Shown in pieces: positions 1-9,572 of a stretch of DNA of 64,000 nt. Source of the DNA: Pasteurellaceae bacterium (GTDB lineage: Bacteria; Pseudomonadota; Gammaproteobacteria; Enterobacterales; Pasteurellaceae); the NCBI GenBank assembly GCA_900756155.1, contig CAAEJV010000030.1:62001-126000 (forward strand). Direction: 5' to 3'. Position numbers and translations under genes: made by a program. The notes below the pieces were generated by a model. That model was given only the letters and a program-made list of their open reading frames with translations, was not told the origin of the DNA and ran no database searches. How positions within the stretch are numbered: the stretch's first letter is position 1; the number at the start of each line of letters is the position of its first letter.

Positions 1-365
1 AGGAAGTAAGCAAACACCATTAAAATATAAGGTGAACGGATATTTTTGAGTGGTTTTGAAACCAATTTCACCACCACATCGTTCGCGCCAAGATGGGTCA
101 TGTACACGGAGAAACCACATAACACCATAATCATCAAGCCTAAGCCGCCGCTACGATTACCGAGTAGATATTTCACATATTCTAAAATATCAAAATAGGT
201 GGAACCGGTACTTTTCACGCCTTCTGGTAAAATCGAATGTCCCATCAGCACTGAAATCAATAACAAGACCAAGCCACCGAACATCAACACGCCAGTCGCT
301 GAATAGCCTTTCACGATATAATATGCCACCAAGACAATGGCAATCAAACCTATAATCAGATCCAT
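1..365 (-). CDS. dcuC: Anaerobic C4-dicarboxylate transporter DcuC, N-terminal part (truncated by window edge)
   Basis: About 121 N-terminal residues are visible, beginning MDLIIGLIAIVLVAYYIVKG. The alternating hydrophobic segments and the stretches KGYSATGVL, YVKYLL and MTHLGANDVVVKL closely match my memory of E. coli DcuC, an inner-membrane carrier exporting succinate during fumarate respiration. The start ATG at 363-365 follows a GAGG-type ribosome binding site (aaagaGGTaaattATG). The rest of the gene lies beyond base 1. A CRP/FNR-like site at 442-463 fits expression under low oxygen or without preferred carbon sources. Confidence 0.85.
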   Translation of the reverse strand, partial: MDLIIGLIAIVLVAYYIVKGYSATGVLMFGGLVLLLISVLMGHSILPEGVKSTGSTYFDILEYVKYLLGNRSGGLGLMIMVLCGFSVYMTHLGANDVVVKLVSKPLKNIRSPYILMVFAYF

Positions 366-710
366 AATTTACCTCTTTATTAAAATAATAATATCAGCAA
401 GATAGCGATTGAATTGGCAGTTGTAAATCAGTTCAATACGAAAATTTGAGGTAGATCACAAAAAGAGTTTTGGGGAGAAAGTGCGGTTGGTTTTGGAGAA
501 GTTTTATTAAAAATGTTTAAAACAAAATGCAACATGCTGTGAAGAGCAACTTACCAACAACCCGCAAAGTAAGAAAATAAGCTATATCAAGTTATGGATA
601 AAACAACCACACTTTTATACTAACAATACTGACACGAGTTTCTCAAGTATTCCCCTAAAATTGCGAACACAAGTACGCTTCAAAAGACGCGCGCTTTCAA
701 TATAGAAACT
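366..710. other. Intergenic region between dcuC and the DUF4435 gene
   Basis: No credible gene is visible. It holds the CRP/FNR-like site, an uptake signal at 479-487, and near 696-718 a weak 7-base inverted repeat (TTCAATA/TATTGAA) overlapping the last codon of the DUF4435 gene, which could be a poor terminator. The remainder is AT-rich with no clear structure. Confidence 0.6.
442..463. promoter_or_regulatory. CRP-type (possibly also FNR) binding site upstream of dcuC
   Basis: TTTGA-N6-TCACA at 445-460 matches the CRP consensus TGTGA-N6-TCACA at 9 of 10 core positions, and the flanks are A/T as in CRP sites. The same bases read TTGAG-gtag-ATCAC, 8 of 10 for the FNR consensus. The site lies about 80 bases upstream of the dcuC start, suitable for activation. 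Which regulator binds cannot be told from sequence. Confidence 0.55.
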
Positions 711-1562
711 CTATTGAAGGTGGCCTATAATATAGCCATAAAGATCCGTTTCTTTAAAACAATTAGATTCATACCCCATTCTCATATTTTCCTCTAAATG
801 CTCAGGACTTATATTTTTATTATTCGATAAACTTTTAAACAATATAGCAAGAATATTTACAAAGTCATGACCATTACATAGATGCCTATAATCGAAGTCA
901 TTATAATTAAGCTGTGAATATTCACGCAGTATATAATCTCTTGAACAGTAGTCTGGCACCCTATTGCTACGCTCTAGTATAAAATCAATAAAAAATTCAA
1001 TATCAAAACAAATATCAGAATCTGAAAAGCTTATAAATTTAGAAAAATTCATCCCCTTAAAATTAAGGTTTATTTCTTTATTTCTATAATTAATAAGTCG
1101 CACCATACCAATTTGAGAACAAATAAATCTTATTCTCAGCTCAAACTTATCATATATAGCTTTAACATCTACATCATGATTACGAGAAATAATGTATTCA
1201 CAAAAAATCTTATATAAACAATTACTATCTATAAAAAACATTTCAACATCGTGAAAATCAGTTAAATAAATATTATCATAAAACTTATTATCTATATGAT
1301 CAAAATCAGCATCGCAAACACCAAATACTTTATCCAATCCTTTACTTAATAAATAATTTGTAGATTCTATTACCTCAGATTTCCCTGAATATACACTAAA
1401 AAAAGATATTTTATCTGAAGAAAAATGCTTATTAAAAAATTTAACATCATTAATCCCCTCTAATAAAACAAAAAACTTATCTCTATACCCAATAGACTTA
1501 CTGATTAATAGAATTTCATTACATTTATCAAACTTATCTAAACTATTTAATATCCCCACCAT
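711..1562 (-). CDS. DUF4435 / TOPRIM-like protein, AriB-like effector of a PARIS-type defence pair
   Basis: 283 residues. The N-terminal half has a TOPRIM-like layout typical of DUF4435: a conserved acidic FVLLEGINDVKFF around E35, a short VYSGKSEVI strand-turn, then GVCDADFDH with the DxD pair D84/D86. These are the likely metal-binding residues. In PARIS systems the DUF4435 partner AriB is a nuclease held by the ATPase AriA and released on phage triggers, and it cleaves tRNA-Lys. The gene overlaps the preceding ATPase gene by 20 bases and has its own strong site, AGGAGAAA before ATG. It is very AT-rich: the 60 bases 1441-1500 contain 16 G/C. No uptake signal is present. The family assignment is fairly secure; the PARIS assignment is inference from the pairing. 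Confidence 0.7.
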   Translation of the reverse strand: MVGILNSLDKFDKCNEILLISKSIGYRDKFFVLLEGINDVKFFNKHFSSDKISFFSVYSGKSEVIESTNYLLSKGLDKVFGVCDADFDHIDNKFYDNIYLTDFHDVEMFFIDSNCLYKIFCEYIISRNHDVDVKAIYDKFELRIRFICSQIGMVRLINYRNKEINLNFKGMNFSKFISFSDSDICFDIEFFIDFILERSNRVPDYCSRDYILREYSQLNYNDFDYRHLCNGHDFVNILAILFKSLSNNKNISPEHLEENMRMGYESNCFKETDLYGYIIGHLQ

Positions 1563-2679
1563 TTTCTCCTAAAACACAAGCTTGATCTAACAAATCGTAA
1601 GTCCAATCCCAATGCGAACCAATAATCGTTGGTGAATGAGTTGATATAATTATATTTTCAAATAAATTTATTTTATTTATTTTTAAGATTGTATCAATAA
1701 ATCTCTTCTGCCAAGCAACATGTAGCGATATTTCTGGCTCATCAATTAATACAACATCATTTCCCTTTGATTTAAAAATTAAATTAAAAAGTATAACTAT
1801 CTGATTTTTTTCTCCTGATGATAAAAGTCTATAATCTATTTTATCCCCGTTAGAACTTATAAAACAAAAACCATCCTGTCTATTAAAGCTTATTTTTTTA
1901 AATGATAATACAGACTCATTTATAACATCCTCAAATATTTTTATCTTTGTATACAAATTTTCTATTGGATCTAACTTTAACAACATATCATCGATATATA
2001 ATTTTAATAACACAAGGTCTTCATTCTTAATAATTCCTTCATTAAAAGAGTTATGAACTATAGTTTCAACAGGAACTAAATTATAGTTAGAATATTTCAA
2101 TAATCGACTTTGAACGCCAATCAATCTCTGCTTTAAATTATCGATAGAAGTACTAACTCCTTCACTAATAGAGTTAGAGAACCTTAAAAGAAAATCACTA
2201 TCTAACTCAAATGCCACCTTAGCATAATTTGCTTGAGCACTGTTCATAAATCCACATAGTTCTAAAGCACACTCTCTAATTAAATCTTTACCCTCAGAAA
2301 TTCTTTGATCTTTTATAAAAATACAAGACATGTTTTTATAATACGATAATCTAGAGCTTTGAGTTGGCTCTATATATTTATTTAATAAATCACTAGAATA
2401 ATTTAAAGGCTCTTGAATATCGTTTATTTTGACTACAAAAGAACGATTAAACTTATCAATCTTAATATCAAAATCACTAAATTTTAACTCAATAGAATAA
2501 AAATTAAGATCATAAAAATAAGATAAATTATTAGTTAATACTGAGTTTATAATATTTAATAATACTGTTTTACCATACCCATTTGGTCCTGTTATTATTA
2601 AAATCTCAGAGCTATCAAATTTGATGTGGTAATCTAAAATACCAAATAGCTTAGTTACCTTTAGTTCTATAAGTTTCAT
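1543..2679 (-). CDS. ABC/SMC-type AAA ATPase (AAA_21/AAA_15 class), AriA-like partner of the DUF4435 protein
   Basis: 378 residues. Walker A GPNGYGKT at 31-38, Q-loop region FIKDQR near 121, ABC signature LSSGEKNQ at 286-293, Walker B VVLIDEPEISLH at 309-320 and switch histidine STHSP at 346-350. This head-plus-short-coil plan fits OLD/AAA_15-like ATPases of defence systems. The gene comes first and the DUF4435 gene second, overlapping by 20 bases, the AriA-AriB order. It starts 32 bases after the hrpA stop on the same strand, with AGAGGAAAAT before its ATG and no obvious terminator between, so hrpA readthrough may drive it. It is strongly AT-rich (1741-1800 has 10 G/C in 60), unlike hrpA, suggesting recent acquisition. 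Confidence 0.75.
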   Translation of the reverse strand: MKLIELKVTKLFGILDYHIKFDSSEILIITGPNGYGKTVLLNIINSVLTNNLSYFYDLNFYSIELKFSDFDIKIDKFNRSFVVKINDIQEPLNYSSDLLNKYIEPTQSSRLSYYKNMSCIFIKDQRISEGKDLIRECALELCGFMNSAQANYAKVAFELDSDFLLRFSNSISEGVSTSIDNLKQRLIGVQSRLLKYSNYNLVPVETIVHNSFNEGIIKNEDLVLLKLYIDDMLLKLDPIENLYTKIKIFEDVINESVLSFKKISFNRQDGFCFISSNGDKIDYRLLSSGEKNQIVILFNLIFKSKGNDVVLIDEPEISLHVAWQKRFIDTILKINKINLFENIIISTHSPTIIGSHWDWTYDLLDQACVLGENGGDIK

Positions 2680-2711
2680 ATTTTCCTCTAGTTCAATTAA
2701 ACTTAAACGTT

Positions 2712-5700
2712 CTACACCATCATTGTAATAAAATTCAAAATCCGCTTATCCGACACCTGATACTTCGTGCCTAATTGCTGCGCAAATAAACTCACGCGCA
2801 ATTCCTCAATCATATAGCGAATTTCTGCAATTTCATCGGAAATTGGTTTAGATTTCGGCAGTTTAGCCAGTAATTGTTGGTAAGCCTGTTGCACTTGTTC
2901 CACGCGTAGCATCGCAGCACGGTCTCGATTTACATCTTGAGCCAGTTTATCGATACGTTTATCAATAGCTTGTAAATAACGTTGTAAATCCGGTAGGCGA
3001 TCATAACCGCTCTTTTGCACAAAACCTGGATAAATCAATCCGCCTAACTGCGCCTTAATATCAGAGAAGGCAAAAGCCATAGTGAAATCCATTTTGCCTT
3101 TTAAACGTTGGTTTAAGGCGTGATTGAGAGATAGAATTTGTTCTACTTTCTGCGCAATATCCACGGTCACTTCGTTAAGGTTTTCTCGAACGAAATCACG
3201 CAATTTCTCAAAGCCTGCTTCATCCCAAACAAACCCACCAAAATCGGCAATCAGTTTATCCACCGCACAAGCGATGCAGTCATCAATCAAATCTAACACG
3301 CGACCAAACGGTGTAAAATACAGCCCCAATTTAGCTTTATTCGGCAATTTTTCATGCAGATATTTAATCGGTGATGGTACATTGAGTAATAACAAACGAC
3401 GTAAACCTTGTTGCATCGCCACCGCTTGCTCAAATTCTGTTTCAAATAGTTTAATACCTACCGCATCTTTTTCATCCACAATGGCTGGGAACGCTTTGAC
3501 GCTAAAACCACGTTGTTTTTGTTCGTAGCATTGTGGTAAATCTGCAAAGCTCCAAATATGTAGCCCGCTTTGCTCAATGCCATCATCTGCCACAGCAGAA
3601 ATACTTTCCTGCACACGATCTTTTAAGTTGAATTTCAGCTCATCCAAATTCATGGATTCGGCAATTTTCTTGCCGTTTTCATCCACCACGCGGAACGTCA
3701 TTTTCAAATGGCTTGGAATTTGTTCCCAATTCCAATGTTCCGCTTCTACGGTAACGCCCGTCATACGACGCAATTCATAAATCAGCGTATCTAATAACGG
3801 TTTTTCCAATGGCACGGCACGACTTAAAAAAGCTTGAGCATAATTAGGTGCAGGCACGAAGTTACGGCGATAAGATTTCGGCAGAGATTTAATCAAGGCG
3901 ATCACCAATTCTTCACGCAAGCCTGGAATTTGCCAGTCAAAACCTGTCATTTCCACTTGATTAAGCAATGGCAACGGAATATGCACGGTCACCCCGTCCG
4001 CATCAGTGCCTGGTTCAAATTGATACGTTAATTTGAGTTTCAAATTGCCTTGATGCCAGAAATTCGGGAAATCCAACTTGCTCACTTGTTCCGCATCATC
4101 ATTAATCAAGAATGAACGTTCAAAATTAAGCAATTCAGGATCTTTTTGCTGTGCTTTTTTCCACCACGTATCAAAATGTTTTTGGGAAACTACTTCCGTG
4201 CCAATACGCTGATCGTAAAATTCAAAAAGCGTGCGATCATCCACCAAAATATCGCGGCGGCGACTTTTGTGTTCCAACTCTTCTACTTCTCGAACGAGTC
4301 GTTGATTTTCTTTGAAGAATTTATGTTTGGTATTCCAATCCCCTTCCACTAAGGCAGATTGAATAAAGATCTCACGGCTCACCGTTGGATCGATAGAGCC
4401 GTAATTCACTGGGCGTGCTGCTACAATCGGCACACCGTAAAGCGTCACTTTTTCATCTGCAATCACCGCTCCACGAGATTTCGACCAACGCGGTTCTGAA
4501 TAGGATTTTTTGATTAGATGCTCGGCAAGTGGCTCGATCCATTCTGGCTCGATTTCCGCCACCATACGCCCCCAAAGTTTGGAGGTTTCCACTAACTCTG
4601 CCGCCATCACCCATTTCGGTTGTTTTTTGAAAAGCACAGAATTGGGGAAAATTGCAAAATGGGCATTACGTGCGCCAAGATATTGTTGTTTCTCCGCTTC
4701 TTTTAAACCGATATGAGAAAGCAAGCCGCTTAAAAGTGCGGTATGAATTTGCTGATATTCTGCTTTTTCGGAATTAATCGGCAAGCCCATTTCACGCACG
4801 GTTAAACGAATTTGATGATAAATATCCTGCCATTCGCGAATACGTAAATAATTTAAGAAATCCTTTTGGCATTGACGACGAAATTGATTTTTACTCAATT
4901 CTTTTTGTTGTTCTTGTAGATAACGCCAAAGATTGAGGAAAGCCAAGAAATCTGATTTTTTATCGGCAAAACGGCGATGTTTTTCATCTGACGCTTGCTG
5001 TTTTTCTTGTGGTCGCTCGCGCGGATCTTGAATAGATAACGCAGCGACAATAATCATCACTTCATGCAACGCACCTTGTGAGACAGCACTCAACAACATT
5101 TTTGCCAAACGTGGATCCACAGGGAGTTGCGATAATTGACGGCCTACTGCCGTTAATTGACGTTTCTCTCCCGCTTTGGTGCGAACCAGTTCAAACGCGC
5201 CCAATTCTTCCAACAGTTTTATCCCATCTTGAATATGGCGTTTATCTGGCGCATCAAGAAATGGGAAAGCTTCAATATCATCCAAGCCCAATGCTGTCAT
5301 TTGCAAAATAACGGACGCTAAATTGGTGCGTAGAATTTCAGGATCGGTAAATTCCGGACGAGAATTAAAATCCTCTTCCGAATATAAACGAATACAAATC
5401 CCTTCGCTCACACGACCACAACGACCTTTACGCTGATTAGCGGATGCCTGTGAAATGGGTTCAATCGGTAAACGTTGTACTTTGGTGCGATAGCTATAAC
5501 GGGAAATGCGTGCGGTACCTGGGTCAATCACATATTTAATGCCCGGCACGGTCAATGAGGTTTCTGCGACGTTGGTCGCCAGCACGATGCGATTTAATCC
5601 GCTTGGATGGAAAATTTTATTTTGTTCTTGCGCTGACAAGCGTGCAAAGAGCGGTAGAATTTCCGTGTGTTTTAGATTTTGTTTTTGTAAGGCTTCCGCA

Positions 5701-6626
5701 GTATCGCGAATTTCACGCTCACCGTTCATAAAGATCAAAATATCTCCACGGCCTTCTGCTTGCAATTCATCCACCGCGTTAAGAATGCCTTGTAGCTGAT
5801 CTTGATCGTCCTCTTCTAGTACGGGACGATAACGCACTTCAACAGGATAGGTTCTGCCCGAGACTTCGATAATCGGGGCATTGTTGAAATGTTTTGAAAA
5901 ACGTTCCACATCAATGGTTGCAGAAGTGATGATGACCTTTAAATCACGACGACGTGGTAAAAGCTGTTTCAGATAACCGAGAATAAAATCGTTGTTCAGG
6001 CTTCGTTCGTGCGCTTCATCGATAATCAAACAAGAATATTGATTGAGAAAACGATCGTTTTGAATTTCTGCTAACAGGATCCCATCAGTCATCAATTTGA
6101 TTTGTGTATCATCATTGATTTGATCGTTAAAACGAACCTTATAACCAACTAAACCGCCAAGCTCAGTTTCCAGTTCTTCCGCAATACGCGCCGCCACTGA
6201 ACGAGCAGCAATACGGCGTGGCTGAGTATGACCTATCATGCCCAAATTGCCGAAACCTAATTCCAAACACATTTTTGGCAATTGGGTGGTTTTCCCCGAT
6301 CCCGTTTCACCAGCCACCACAATGACCTGATGCTCAGAAAGCAGTTTTTGAATTTCTGCTTTACGTTGACTAACGGGCAAACTCTCTGGAAAAACAATCG
6401 GATTTTTAACCGCACTTTTACGATTTTCTACACGCAATTGAGCCTGTTCAATCTGCAACTGGATTTCAGCGGCAACAGCTTGTTGGGCCTCTTGGCTTTT
6501 AATTTTTCCAATACCATGAATACGGGCGGATAAACGACGTTGATCCACCAGCATAATATCCTTGAGTTTCGAAAAGAGAGATTGTTGTATCGGATTTAAT
6601 TCACGTTTGACTGATTTGTTCTTCAT
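2712..6626 (-). CDS. hrpA: ATP-dependent RNA helicase HrpA
   Basis: 1304 residues, the usual length for bacterial HrpA. Walker A GETGSGKT at 106-113, DEAH box at 203-206 (IIDEAHERSL), SATIDVERF motif III, and the helicase C-terminal arginine motif QRKGRCGR. The HA2 and OB-fold regions follow, then the long C-terminal DUF3418-type extension characteristic of HrpA. It acts on RNA in the cytoplasm and in E. coli rescues stalled or collided ribosomes. Its start overlaps the stop of the upstream DUF423 gene by 4 bases (ATGA), so the two are translationally linked. Base composition is normal for the genome, contrasting with the cassette downstream. Confidence 0.96.
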   Translation of the reverse strand: MKNKSVKRELNPIQQSLFSKLKDIMLVDQRRLSARIHGIGKIKSQEAQQAVAAEIQLQIEQAQLRVENRKSAVKNPIVFPESLPVSQRKAEIQKLLSEHQVIVVAGETGSGKTTQLPKMCLELGFGNLGMIGHTQPRRIAARSVAARIAEELETELGGLVGYKVRFNDQINDDTQIKLMTDGILLAEIQNDRFLNQYSCLIIDEAHERSLNNDFILGYLKQLLPRRRDLKVIITSATIDVERFSKHFNNAPIIEVSGRTYPVEVRYRPVLEEDDQDQLQGILNAVDELQAEGRGDILIFMNGEREIRDTAEALQKQNLKHTEILPLFARLSAQEQNKIFHPSGLNRIVLATNVAETSLTVPGIKYVIDPGTARISRYSYRTKVQRLPIEPISQASANQRKGRCGRVSEGICIRLYSEEDFNSRPEFTDPEILRTNLASVILQMTALGLDDIEAFPFLDAPDKRHIQDGIKLLEELGAFELVRTKAGEKRQLTAVGRQLSQLPVDPRLAKMLLSAVSQGALHEVMIIVAALSIQDPRERPQEKQQASDEKHRRFADKKSDFLAFLNLWRYLQEQQKELSKNQFRRQCQKDFLNYLRIREWQDIYHQIRLTVREMGLPINSEKAEYQQIHTALLSGLLSHIGLKEAEKQQYLGARNAHFAIFPNSVLFKKQPKWVMAAELVETSKLWGRMVAEIEPEWIEPLAEHLIKKSYSEPRWSKSRGAVIADEKVTLYGVPIVAARPVNYGSIDPTVSREIFIQSALVEGDWNTKHKFFKENQRLVREVEELEHKSRRRDILVDDRTLFEFYDQRIGTEVVSQKHFDTWWKKAQQKDPELLNFERSFLINDDAEQVSKLDFPNFWHQGNLKLKLTYQFEPGTDADGVTVHIPLPLLNQVEMTGFDWQIPGLREELVIALIKSLPKSYRRNFVPAPNYAQAFLSRAVPLEKPLLDTLIYELRRMTGVTVEAEHWNWEQIPSHLKMTFRVVDENGKKIAESMNLDELKFNLKDRVQESISAVADDGIEQSGLHIWSFADLPQCYEQKQRGFSVKAFPAIVDEKDAVGIKLFETEFEQAVAMQQGLRRLLLLNVPSPIKYLHEKLPNKAKLGLYFTPFGRVLDLIDDCIACAVDKLIADFGGFVWDEAGFEKLRDFVRENLNEVTVDIAQKVEQILSLNHALNQRLKGKMDFTMAFAFSDIKAQLGGLIYPGFVQKSGYDRLPDLQRYLQAIDKRIDKLAQDVNRDRAAMLRVEQVQQAYQQLLAKLPKSKPISDEIAEIRYMIEELRVSLFAQQLGTKYQVSDKRILNFITMMV

Positions 6627-7012
6627 ACTGATTTACTTTTAAAACCACCGTAAGCCAAGCAAAGCCAACCAATTAAAAATAACGTGCCTCCAATCGGTGT
6701 CACCCAAACGAGGAATTTGCCTGCACCAAGCGCAAGTGCATAAAGGCTGCCACTAAAAAGAAGAATGCCGTACGCCCAAGTCCCTGCAGCAAGATTAACT
6801 ATTTTGTTTGCAATCAATGATTCACGGCATAATTGCAAAATGCCAATCGCTAAAATCGCAATGGTGTGGAACATTTGATATTTCACACCCGTTTCAATCC
6901 ACGCTAATTCTTTAGGTTCTAAAACCTTGCTTAATCCATGTGCTGCAAAAGCACCAATCGCCACACACAAAAAACCGCTCAACCCAGCGATAAATAACCA
7001 TTTGTTTTTCAT
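6623..7012 (-). CDS. DUF423 family small membrane protein (YgdD-like)
   Basis: 129 residues, about four hydrophobic segments. The N-terminal AGLSGFLCVAIGAFAAHGL and central KYQMFHTIAILAIG are the conserved DUF423 features. This is an inner-membrane protein of unknown function. The gene overlaps hrpA by 4 bases and follows the DUF441 gene directly (stop and start adjacent), so three genes form one transcript. Family identification is firm; no function can be assigned. Confidence 0.9.
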   Translation of the reverse strand: MKNKWLFIAGLSGFLCVAIGAFAAHGLSKVLEPKELAWIETGVKYQMFHTIAILAIGILQLCRESLIANKIVNLAAGTWAYGILLFSGSLYALALGAGKFLVWVTPIGGTLFLIGWLCLAYGGFKSKSV

Positions 7013-7465
7013 CTAAAATTTTCCTACTAATATCGCTAAAATACCGGCGGCGATAAGTGGACCTACCGGAATCCCACCTAAGAAAGACACACCAATAATC
7101 GTACCAATTAATAATCCAGTCACTAAAACGGGTTGTTCTCCCATTAATGGCACGCCTTTGCCTGCAAGCCACGCCACTAATGCCCCGATTAAAATAGAGA
7201 TGCCCATTTTCCAGTTTAAAAATGAGCTGAGATCAGGCAATTGGATTTTACCCGACACTAACGGTGCAAGCACACCAATCGTTAAAATGATGATCCCAAT
7301 TTTTATCCCGTATTGTTCAAGTATGGGAATGTATTTGGATAATAAGGTTTGCTGCATGATTAATAACACAGCCGCTGAGATGGTGATTGCGCTGTTTTGA
7401 CTCATTAAACCTAAAATGATTAAGAAAACCAACAACAACGCTACCATATTGAATTGTAATGACAT
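7013..7465 (-). CDS. DUF441 / UPF0756 family membrane protein (YeaL-like)
   Basis: 150 residues, almost entirely hydrophobic, with about four membrane segments and the family motif LPDLSSFLNWKMGISILIG. H. influenzae has a close relative annotated UPF0756. Function is unknown. It is first in the DUF441-DUF423-hrpA run. An uptake signal at 7476-7484 lies just upstream of the start, between it and the divergent kef gene. Confidence 0.9.
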   Translation of the reverse strand: MSLQFNMVALLLVFLIILGLMSQNSAITISAAVLLIMQQTLLSKYIPILEQYGIKIGIIILTIGVLAPLVSGKIQLPDLSSFLNWKMGISILIGALVAWLAGKGVPLMGEQPVLVTGLLIGTIIGVSFLGGIPVGPLIAAGILAILVGKF

Positions 7466-7632
7466 AATACCTCTAAAGTGCGGTCAGAAAAATGACCATT
7501 TTTGGCATGTAAAGTTTTTGTAAATTATACCAATTTCTTGCTTTTCTGTGTTTTTTATTTACCCAAAAAAAGCTAGAATACAAAAGAACTTACTTCTCAT
7601 CCTCCCTGTTTTTACTAAGGTTCCTTTGCCCT

Positions 7633-9537
7633 ATGTCGAATGTCGTCAGCCCTGAATTGATTAAAACTGTTGTTCTACTCGCCACCAGCGTAACCATCGT
7701 GCCGCTTTTTAAGCGTATTGGCTTAGGTAGCGTATTAGGTTATTTAGTGGCAGGCTGTTTAATTGGTCCTTCGGTATTTGGCATGATAGAAGATGCGGAA
7801 TCAGTTCTCCATATGGCGGAACTGGGCGTGGTGATGTTCTTATTCATTATCGGTTTGGAGATGCATCCGGAACGTTTATGGGCCATGCGAAAAGCGATCT
7901 TCGGACGGGGCTTTCTACAAGTCGGGCTGTGTGGTGCTCTCCTTACCTTTGCTGGTATCTATATTTTAAATCTTCCTAAAGAAGTCGCATTTATTGCGGG
8001 TATGGGCTTTACCCTTTCTTCCACCGCTATTGTGATGCAGGTATTAGAAGAACGCGGGATTACGAATACACCAAAAGGCCAACGAGTTATTTCTACCTTA
8101 ATTTTTGAAGATTTATCCATTGTGCCATTATTGGCTTCTATTGCCTTTTTAACGCCAGAAACCAAACATATTGAACATCAAACCAACTGGACATCTATTG
8201 CTATTGCACTCGGCGCCGTTGTCGGTTTAGTCGTTACGGGTAAATGGTTAATGAACCCAATTTTCCGTTTGATTTCCAAAGCTCATATTCGCGAAATGAT
8301 GACAGCAGCTGCTTTGCTTGTGGTATTAGGGGCAGCATTGGCAATGGAAGCGAGTGGCCTTTCAATGGCGATGGGCGCATTCGTTGCGGGTGTAATGCTT
8401 TCAGAATCCGCATTCCGCCACCAATTAGAAGCCGATATTGAACCATTCCGTGGTTTATTGCTTGGTCTCTTCTTTATGGGCGTGGGAATGTCACTTGACC
8501 TCAGTTTAGTCTTCAATGATGCGGTTTGGTTGTTAGGTATCGTATGCCTTTACATCGTCGGCAAAGCCTTAGCCGTTTATACCGTAGCGCGTATTACGAA
8601 ACTAGACCGTACCGAATCTGTTGGACGAATGACCATCATGGCGCACGGTGGTGAATTTGCATTCGTACTCTTCTCTGCTGCGACCACTGCAGGCGTAATG
8701 ACAAAAGATCAAAATGCGACTTTTACCGCTGCGGTAATTATCTCGATGTTATTCTCCCCATTAATTGGTTTATTGATGCGTAAAATCAACCAACGCAAAT
8801 CAGCGAATCAAGAGGAAAAAGTCGATACTAGCGATCTCGATCCAATTGTAGATTTAGAAGATAGCGTGCTCGTGATTGGTTTTGGTCGTTTCAGCCAAAT
8901 CGTGTGTCAATCGCTTCTTGTTCGAGGTATTAACGTCTCGGTGATTGACCGCAACATTGAAAACATTCGTGCAGCAGCGAAATTCGGTTTTAAAGTCTAT
9001 TACGGTGACGGTATTCGTCTTGATGTATTACGTGCTGCTGGTATTGAAAAAGCCAAATGTGTCGTCATCGGGATTAACGATACACAGCGTATTGAAAATA
9101 TTGTTGAGAATCTGAAAGATGCTTATCCGAAACTCCCAATTTTGGCTCGAACTTATGACCGTAAAACGACAGTAAGTCTTATTAAGAAAGATGTGGACTT
9201 TATTGTACGTGAGACCTTTGAGTCTGCCCTCACGCTCAGTCATGCAACCTTAGTGCAATTAGGTGTGAATAAAATTGAAGCAGATGAAATCATTGCGGAA
9301 GTTCGTTATTTAGATCAAGAACGCTTGAATGAAGAAGTTTTGCATGGTTTCTCAACGGACATCATCCGAAAATATTGGATGCCTAAACCCTTCATCAAAC
9401 CACATTCTGATGCTGAAGCATTAAATGAAGAAACGGCTGAAATCTTAGAAAAAGAAGATGATATCAATGATGAAGCCGCGGTCGAAACCCTTCTTCATGA
9501 TGATTCAGAAAAAGAGAAACAAAAAGAAGTTGAATAA
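7633..9537 (+). CDS. kefC: Kef-type K+/H+ efflux antiporter with RCK domain
   Basis: 634 residues. Roughly residues 1-380 form a multi-pass CPA2 Na+/H+-exchanger domain (GYLVAGCLIGPSVFG, GMGFTLSSTAIVMQVLEERG). From about 410 comes a TrkA-N/RCK nucleotide-binding fold, VLVIGFGRFSQIVCQ. In E. coli, KefB/KefC release K+ and acidify the cytoplasm when glutathione adducts of electrophiles bind the RCK domain. The C-terminal tail is very acidic. KefB and KefC cannot be separated by eye, and no KefF/KefG ancillary gene is adjacent. The start follows AAGGTTCC upstream. A strong terminator follows at 9541-9570. Confidence 0.88.
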   Translation: MSNVVSPELIKTVVLLATSVTIVPLFKRIGLGSVLGYLVAGCLIGPSVFGMIEDAESVLHMAELGVVMFLFIIGLEMHPERLWAMRKAIFGRGFLQVGLCGALLTFAGIYILNLPKEVAFIAGMGFTLSSTAIVMQVLEERGITNTPKGQRVISTLIFEDLSIVPLLASIAFLTPETKHIEHQTNWTSIAIALGAVVGLVVTGKWLMNPIFRLISKAHIREMMTAAALLVVLGAALAMEASGLSMAMGAFVAGVMLSESAFRHQLEADIEPFRGLLLGLFFMGVGMSLDLSLVFNDAVWLLGIVCLYIVGKALAVYTVARITKLDRTESVGRMTIMAHGGEFAFVLFSAATTAGVMTKDQNATFTAAVIISMLFSPLIGLLMRKINQRKSANQEEKVDTSDLDPIVDLEDSVLVIGFGRFSQIVCQSLLVRGINVSVIDRNIENIRAAAKFGFKVYYGDGIRLDVLRAAGIEKAKCVVIGINDTQRIENIVENLKDAYPKLPILARTYDRKTTVSLIKKDVDFIVRETFESALTLSHATLVQLGVNKIEADEIIAEVRYLDQERLNEEVLHGFSTDIIRKYWMPKPFIKPHSDAEALNEETAEILEKEDDINDEAAVETLLHDDSEKEKQKEVE

Positions 9538-9540
9538 TAA

Positions 9541-9570
9541 AAAAGCCCGATAAATCATTATCGGGCTTTT
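9541..9570. terminator. Bidirectional terminator between kef gene and rlmL
   Basis: A perfect 13-base stem, AAAAGCCCGATAA and its complement, with a 4-base loop, flanked by A and T runs on both sides. It lies 3 bases past the kef stop and 3 bases before the rlmL stop, so it can end both convergent transcripts. Confidence 0.9.
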
Positions 9571-9572
9571 TG

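Noticed and set aside
409..430. TTGAATTGGCAGTTGTAAATC region as a possible second FNR box for dcuC
   Set aside because: The half-sites do not match TTGAT-N4-ATCAA at correct spacing.
3124..6533. Several open frames of 65-134 codons on the plus strand within hrpA
   Set aside because: They lie antisense to a full-length conserved helicase gene and have no ribosome sites or recognisable domains.
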